NCBI GenBank assembly: GCA_025055465.1
Contig: JANWXA010000048.1
Location: 1-11,009, forward strand
Direction: 5' to 3'
Length of the DNA: 11,009 nucleotides
Origin: Candidatus Kapaibacterium sp.
GTDB lineage: Bacteria; Bacteroidota; Ignavibacteria; Kapaibacteriales; HRBIN21
Part shown: piece after piece, positions 7,313-11,009 of the stretch
Layout: each line of letters opens with the position of its first letter
How positions within the stretch are numbered: the first letter of the stretch is position 1
Notes under the pieces: model-generated
Database searches by the model: none
Told to the model about the DNA's origin: nothing
Seen by the model: the letters and a program-made list of their open reading frames with translations, nothing else
Position numbers and translations under genes: made by a program

Positions 7313-8124
7313 GCTGCCTCGGGGTGTATGCCAGTATTGCCCGCGTTGGGCTGAGCGCTGCCTTGATGTACCGCACGAATTTTCTCTTCACGGCCGGCTT
7401 AACGGTAGTGGTTGGCGTTACGGTGCAGCTTTTTCTCTGGCTTGCCGTTTACGGATGGGGGCAGCAGACGGCCTTTGCGGGCGTTCCTTTTGCCCAGATG
7501 GCTCTCTACGTTGCGTGTGCAACGCTCAGTCTGGGCATCACTCGCGGGGGCCGAGTCGAGCGCATGGTGGCGGAGGAGATTCGTACGGGCGAGTTGATTC
7601 GATACCTACTCAAGCCAATCACTCATGGTCCAGCCACACTTGCATTGGCGCTGTCGGAGCGAGTGGTAACGTTTCCGATAGTGCTTGGGTTGGCGCTGGT
7701 GGCCGCATGGATAGCGCTGCCGTGGTTACCGGCGCAGGCGGGGGTTGAACGAGTTGTCGCGGCGGCCCCGTTTTTAGCAGTGGGCATAGTGCTGAATTTC
7801 CTCATGGGACTCGGTATCTCGTATTTGGCTTTCTGGATGGACGAGGTGTGGACCCTCCACGTCGTCAAGGACATTAGCTTGTGGTTCCTATCAGGGCAAT
7901 TGGTGCCACTGTCGCTGTTGCCACATGGGCTTCAGATGGTGTCAGAATGGTTACCGTTTCAGTACCTTGCATACGTTCCGGCTGGGATCATCGCTGGGCT
8001 GATTCCTGTAGAGAAGCTACCGGTTTTTGCTCTCCGCGCGATTGCGTGGTGCCTCCTGCTGACGGCCGGGGTTGCAGTACTGTGGCGGTTTGGACTCCGC
8101 CGTTTCGGTGGATACGGGGGCTGA
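7309..8124 (+). CDS. ABC-2-type permease, COG4587-like
   Basis: A 271-residue integral membrane protein with about six hydrophobic segments (near 24-48, 60-78, 118-140, 150-175, 186-205 and 235-262). It fits the uncharacterised ABC-2 permease family (ABC2_membrane_6/COG4587). The EEIRTGELIRYLLKPI segment (89-104) is the cytoplasmic signature likely to contact the ATPase. SYLAFWMDEVWTL (171-183), LSGQLVPLSLLP and LPFQYLAYVPAGIIAG (215-230) complete the pattern. Members normally form an exporter with a COG3694-like permease, here the next gene, and a COG4586-like ATPase. That ATPase is not in this window. The cargo is unknown. The start overlaps the preceding stop by four bases (ATGA) without an evident Shine-Dalgarno, so translation probably depends on the upstream phosphofructokinase gene. 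Confidence 0.85.
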   Translation: MSCLGVYASIARVGLSAALMYRTNFLFTAGLTVVVGVTVQLFLWLAVYGWGQQTAFAGVPFAQMALYVACATLSLGITRGGRVERMVAEEIRTGELIRYLLKPITHGPATLALALSERVVTFPIVLGLALVAAWIALPWLPAQAGVERVVAAAPFLAVGIVLNFLMGLGISYLAFWMDEVWTLHVVKDISLWFLSGQLVPLSLLPHGLQMVSEWLPFQYLAYVPAGIIAGLIPVEKLPVFALRAIAWCLLLTAGVAVLWRFGLRRFGGYGG

Positions 8125-8128
8125 AGCA

Positions 8129-8914
8129 ATGCTATTGGGTCTTCGCCTCTGGGGACTCTTCCTGGCGCAGGCGCTCAGCCGAGAAATGGAGTATCGGCTC
8201 CACCTGTGGCTGAGCTTTCTGATCGATGTGGTCTGGTACGCCGTGCAGGTTGGGCTCTTTGAGGTCATCTACCTCCACACGCCGACGATTGCGGGATGGA
8301 GCCGTGCCGAAATGGCTGTCTTTTTGGGAACACTGTTCGTGGTGGATGCCCTCAACATGGCCCTCTTTTCCACCAACTTCTGGCGTCTTCCGCAGTATGT
8401 GCTTACCGGCGAACTGGACTTTTTCTTGCTGAAGCCAGTGTCGCCTTTCTTCCTGGTGTTCCTGCGGTACCCGAATGTGGCGTCGTTTCTGAATTTAGCG
8501 GTTGCCTTGACAGTGTTGGGATATGGCTTCAGCCTGCTCCCTCCGGCGTCGGTTGAGGCGGCGGTAGCGTATCCGGTCTTCCTGGTCAACGGACTCCTGT
8601 GTATGCTGAGCTTCCAGGCCCTTATTGGTGCGTTGGCGATTCGAATTCTGGCCGCTGAGGGAATCCAGCACACCTTCCACATCCTGTACCAGTTCGGGAT
8701 GAAGCCGGACAGTATCTACGCACCGATGCTGCGGCGCATCTTGTTGTATGTGTTCCCGATGGGGTTGGTAGCGTCGGTTCCTGCGCAGGTCGTGTTGGGT
8801 CGGGCTTCGTGGGAGGTCGTGTCTGCTGGGCTGGTTGTTCCGCCGTTGTTGCTGCTGGTGAGCCGATTTCTCTTCCTGCGTGCCCTGCGGTACTACACAG
8901 GGGCCAGCGCCTGA
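8129..8914 (+). CDS. ABC-2-type permease, COG3694-like
   Basis: A 261-residue membrane protein with about six hydrophobic segments, partner type to the preceding permease. VLTGELDFFLLKPVSPFF (91-108) is the counterpart of the EEIRTGELIRYLLKPI segment in its neighbour and is typical of COG3694. FGMKPDSIYAPMLRRILLYV followed by FPMGLVASVPAQVVLG is the family's conserved C-terminal stretch. I chose the ATG at 8129 rather than an upstream in-frame start at 8072. It begins four bases after the previous stop, follows GGGGG at a good distance, and gives the expected N-terminus without 19 polar residues. The two permeases probably form a heterodimer needing a separate ATPase encoded elsewhere. The stop shares one base with the coaBC start (TGATG), so the operon continues. 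Confidence 0.85.
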   Translation: MLLGLRLWGLFLAQALSREMEYRLHLWLSFLIDVVWYAVQVGLFEVIYLHTPTIAGWSRAEMAVFLGTLFVVDALNMALFSTNFWRLPQYVLTGELDFFLLKPVSPFFLVFLRYPNVASFLNLAVALTVLGYGFSLLPPASVEAAVAYPVFLVNGLLCMLSFQALIGALAIRILAAEGIQHTFHILYQFGMKPDSIYAPMLRRILLYVFPMGLVASVPAQVVLGRASWEVVSAGLVVPPLLLLVSRFLFLRALRYYTGASA

Positions 8915-10152
8915 TGGAACGGTTGCACGGACGCCATATCGTGCTGGGGATAACGGGGAGCATCGCAGCCTACAAAGCTCCTTTGCTGCTTCGGGAGCTG
9001 CTGCAGCAGGGAGCTAAGGTGCGAGTTGTCATGAGCCCTTCGGCACGCCAGTTCGTGACGGAGGCAACCCTGGCTGCATTCGCGCCGGTGGTAGCTGAAG
9101 TCTTCCCCGCAGGGCTGCCAGGGAGCTGGCATGTGGAGTGGGCCCGATGGGCGGAGGCGATGCTCATTGCACCATGTTCGGCTACAACGTTGAGCAAGCT
9201 TGCCGTGGGGCTCTGTGATACGGCTCCGACCCTGGTTGCCCGTTCCCTGCCGCGAACGGTCCCACTGGTTGTGGCGCCGGCGATGGACACGGAACTGTGG
9301 GAACAGCCGGTTCTGCAACGATCGGTCGCACAGTTGCAGGAAGAAGGAGTCTGGGTACTTCCTCCGGCCCTCGGGGAGCTTGCCAGCGGAGCAGTCGGTA
9401 TAGGACGGCTTCCGGAGGTGGAGTCCATCCTGAGCGCTGTGGAGGGGGCCTTGACGACAGGTGTGCTCTTGCCACAGCGTCGCCGGCTCTGGTCGGGGCG
9501 ACGTGTCCTTGTTACCGCTGGTCCAACTCGCGAGCCCGTTGACGCGGTGCGCTACCTCAGCAACGCTTCCAGCGGACGTATGGGGTACGCTCTGGCAGAG
9601 GCCTTCCGGGACCGGGGTGCGGCAGTCGTGCTGGTGGCAGGTCCTACCATGCTGCCTGAGCCACCTGGCATGAAGCTCTGCCGAGTGGAGACCGCTGAGC
9701 AAATGTACGAAGCGGTACAGGGCCACTCTGCTGAAGCGGATGTCGTCGTTGCCGCTGCGGCAGTTGCAGACTATACCCCGGCAGAGCCGGTGGCAGGGAA
9801 AGTGAGGCGGGGCGTGGATGAGTGGTTCCTACGGCTGCGTCCGACCCCGGATATCCTGGCTCATCTGGGACAGCAGCGCCGTCCGGGACAGGCCCTGGTG
9901 GGGTTCGCTCTGGAGGTGCAGGCGGAGTGGAGTTCAGCACGCCAGAAGCTCGCGGCGAAGGGCGTGGACCTCCTCGTTCTCAACAGTCTGCACTGGGGAC
10001 GGAGTGGGTTCGGCGGCGAGGAGAACACCGTTGCTCTACTCTTCCCAGATGGGCGTCTCCGCATGCTACCTCCACGCTCAAAGCGGGTGTGTGCTGAGTG
10101 GATCGTCAACGCTGTGGAAGAGATCATCGGTGTCACGGATGGCACGGAATGA
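8914..10152 (+). CDS. coaBC: Bifunctional phosphopantothenoylcysteine synthetase/decarboxylase CoaBC
   Basis: CoaBC joins cysteine to 4'-phosphopantothenate (CoaB, CTP-dependent) and decarboxylates the product to 4'-phosphopantetheine (CoaC, FMN-dependent), two steps of coenzyme A synthesis in the cytosol. The 412-residue length is normal. CoaC (about 1-180) shows GITGSIAAYK (12-21), His73 in SWHVEWA, IAPCSATTLSK, PAMD (122-125) and GELASGAVGIGRLPE (154-168). CoaB (about 195-410) shows VTAGPTREPVDAVRYLSN with Asn217, SSGRMG, AAAVADY, Lys286 and PTPDIL. E. coli Asn125 and Cys158 are Asp125 and Ser158 here. From memory, Bacteroides-type enzymes share the PAMD and LASG forms, so I read this as a lineage type, not a defect. 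The ATG at 8914 overlaps the permease stop by one base; the frame extending upstream to 8809 only re-reads permease DNA. Confidence 0.97.
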   Translation: MERLHGRHIVLGITGSIAAYKAPLLLRELLQQGAKVRVVMSPSARQFVTEATLAAFAPVVAEVFPAGLPGSWHVEWARWAEAMLIAPCSATTLSKLAVGLCDTAPTLVARSLPRTVPLVVAPAMDTELWEQPVLQRSVAQLQEEGVWVLPPALGELASGAVGIGRLPEVESILSAVEGALTTGVLLPQRRRLWSGRRVLVTAGPTREPVDAVRYLSNASSGRMGYALAEAFRDRGAAVVLVAGPTMLPEPPGMKLCRVETAEQMYEAVQGHSAEADVVVAAAAVADYTPAEPVAGKVRRGVDEWFLRLRPTPDILAHLGQQRRPGQALVGFALEVQAEWSSARQKLAAKGVDLLVLNSLHWGRSGFGGEENTVALLFPDGRLRMLPPRSKRVCAEWIVNAVEEIIGVTDGTE

Positions 10153-10813
10153 TAGGGATGCGAAGCGCCATCGCCTCCTGGAGGCTGCTGCAGAGCTCTT
10201 TGCGCACAAAGGCTACCATGCAACGAGGGTTGGGGAGATTGCCCAACAAGCAGGGGTAGCGAAGGGCACTGTCTACGAGTACTTTGCTACGAAGGAGGAG
10301 CTCTTCTACGCGCTGTTGGACCATTGGCTCACGCAGTTTGAATCCGAGCTTTCTGAGCGTCTGGCGTCAGAGCCCGACCCTCTCCAGCAAGCCGACATCG
10401 TGCGGGAAGCGGCGGTACAATTCTACCAACGCCATGCAACCCATGCACCCATCTTTCTGGAGTTTTGGGCCCACGCGCTGCGCAGCCCTGACGGTCGTTT
10501 CTTGGGTCGGATACAGCGCTTCCGGGCATTTCTGGAGGAATGGGGACACCGCTTGACCAAGGCCCTGGTGGACGGTGGGGTCTTCCTACCCGTAGACGTC
10601 CCCTCACTGGTGCGGTTGGAGGCGGGTATCTCTGACGGGGTCTTTCTGCTCTGGGTACTTTCAGGACAGGGTTTCTCGCTGGAGCGGGCGTACGTCTTTC
10701 GGCAGTCCGTTCTGGGATTGGGGGTACTCTCGGAGGCAGCCCGCCAAGTGCTGCAGGAGAAGCTCCGGCAGAAGCTGCGGGAGGGATTTCTCGAGCGGTC
10801 GCTGGAGTCGTAA
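10139..10813 (+). CDS. TetR/AcrR-family transcriptional regulator
   Basis: A 224-residue protein of typical TetR size. The N-terminal DNA-binding domain (about 10-56) is canonical: AAAELFAHKGYHATRVGEIA, then the recognition helix region AGVAKGTVYEYFATKEEL (38-55). The remaining all-helical part should be a ligand-binding and dimerisation domain. Its sequence names no ligand, although FLEFWAHA (about 102-109) resembles AcrR-like regulators of fatty acid or efflux genes. The gene begins inside coaBC, overlapping its end by 14 bases. A GTG at 10130, six bases after a purine-rich GGAAGAGA (10116-10123), is a serious alternative start that would add three residues. Its last-place position in the packed gene set suggests co-transcription with it. 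Which genes it controls cannot be seen, and the membrane-protein gene just downstream is another candidate target. Confidence 0.9.
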   Translation: MARNDRDAKRHRLLEAAAELFAHKGYHATRVGEIAQQAGVAKGTVYEYFATKEELFYALLDHWLTQFESELSERLASEPDPLQQADIVREAAVQFYQRHATHAPIFLEFWAHALRSPDGRFLGRIQRFRAFLEEWGHRLTKALVDGGVFLPVDVPSLVRLEAGISDGVFLLWVLSGQGFSLERAYVFRQSVLGLGVLSEAARQVLQEKLRQKLREGFLERSLES

Positions 10814-10817
10814 GCCG

Positions 10818-10856
10818 GGCTGCAGGAAGGGGACTGCTTCCTCGTCTTCGGCAGCC
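10818..10856 (+). other. Bulged hairpin between tetR and the last gene
   Basis: On the 5' side, bases 10818-10829 form a continuous 12-base arm. Its inner half (10824-10829, AGGAAG) pairs with CTTCCT at 10837-10842 around a seven-base loop. Its outer half (10818-10823, GGCTGC) pairs with GCAGCC at 10851-10856, leaving an eight-base bulge. No run of T follows, so it is a poor rho-independent terminator. It might be an RNA structure that dampens read-through, a regulator site, or chance. Confidence 0.3.
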
Positions 10857-10875
10857 AAGCAACGGAGTGATGGTC

Positions 10876-11009
10876 ATGCAAACGACGCTGTGGGAGCGTG
10901 CACTGGACACATGGCTCTTCCAGCGGCGCACAGAGGAAGGGGCTGTGGAGGTGACGGCTGGGACCATCGTCTACGGAGCATTAGTACGGGCCTTCGCCAT
11001 CGTTGTAGG
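10876..11009 (+). CDS. Start of an unidentified, probably membrane, protein (3' truncated)
   Basis: An open frame runs from the ATG at 10876 to the window edge, giving 44 complete codons. GGAG at 10864-10867 lies eight bases before this ATG; another in-frame ATG at 10870 is too close to it. The first 25 or so residues are polar and charged (WERALDTWLFQRRTEEGAVE). The visible end turns hydrophobic (AGTIVYGALVRAFAIVVG), which looks like the beginning of a membrane segment. I do not recognise the family from this fragment. It follows the TetR gene on the same strand after a 62-base gap, so it may be a target or an operon partner. The frame could be a chance opening, but its start context and amino-acid make-up favour a real gene. 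Confidence 0.55.
   Translation, partial: MQTTLWERALDTWLFQRRTEEGAVEVTAGTIVYGALVRAFAIVV

Noticed and set aside
7155..7748. A 197-codon plus-strand frame across the PFK and permease junction
   Set aside because: It lies in a different frame over two well-supported genes, with Trp/Cys/Ser-rich content and no motif. It is a shadow frame.
8893..9726. A 277-codon open frame on the minus strand opposite coaBC
   Set aside because: It lies antisense to an unmistakable coaBC, has an unnatural His/Arg/Ser-rich composition and no recognisable motif. It is a by-product of the G+C-rich codon pattern.
9818..10138. N-terminal extension of the TetR gene by 107 residues
   Set aside because: The extension overlaps coaBC in another frame and has no family resemblance. 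The TetR homology begins right at the 10130/10139 starts.
1..11009. Mobile elements, CRISPR arrays, tRNA or rRNA genes, phage or defence genes
   Set aside because: I looked for terminal inverted repeats, regular direct repeats, transposase or integrase motifs and RNA gene signatures, and saw none by eye.

Overview
The window looks like an ordinary chromosomal stretch of a free-living Gram-negative-type bacterium. It is roughly 55-60% G+C by eye, and dense, uninterrupted genes fill almost all of it. I see no mobile element, integrase, CRISPR array, tRNA, rRNA or phage gene. Several details suggest, but do not prove, the FCB group (Bacteroidota, Chlorobiota, Ignavibacteriota and relatives). These are a DUF4159 protein, a CoaBC with PAMD and LASG in place of PAMN and ACG, generally weak Shine-Dalgarno sites, and a TAnnTTTG-like promoter element before murF.

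Left part (1-2926, plus strand): the end of an M24 (Xaa-Pro) metallopeptidase, a GT4-like glycosyltransferase (601-1893), and nadA for quinolinate synthase (1982-2926). nadA has an 88-base leader with a small hairpin directly before its ribosome binding site.

Middle: a DUF4159 protein with an N-terminal signal or anchor runs on the minus strand (2931-3605). It converges on nadA with 4 bases between them and diverges from murF across a 114-base promoter region. murF (3720-5171) and mraY (5131-6261) overlap by 41 bases. They supply consecutive steps of peptidoglycan precursor synthesis: UDP-MurNAc-pentapeptide formation, then lipid I formation. The usual dcw neighbours murE, murD, ftsW and murG do not flank them here.

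Right part (6305-10813, plus strand): a tightly packed, apparently co-transcribed set. It holds a phosphofructokinase-family gene (stop overlaps the next start as ATGA), two ABC-2-type permeases without an ATPase gene, coaBC for coenzyme A synthesis (TGATG junction), and a TetR-family regulator whose start lies inside coaBC. A bulged hairpin then precedes the truncated start of an unidentified, probably membrane, protein at the right edge.

I did not find a convincing undescribed system. The points most worth checking are a MurF that lacks both asparagines of the Mur-ligase HNxxNA motif, a phosphofructokinase with GGNGS and a His-to-Tyr change in its active site, and the unusual gene set joining PFK, an orphan permease pair, CoaBC and TetR.
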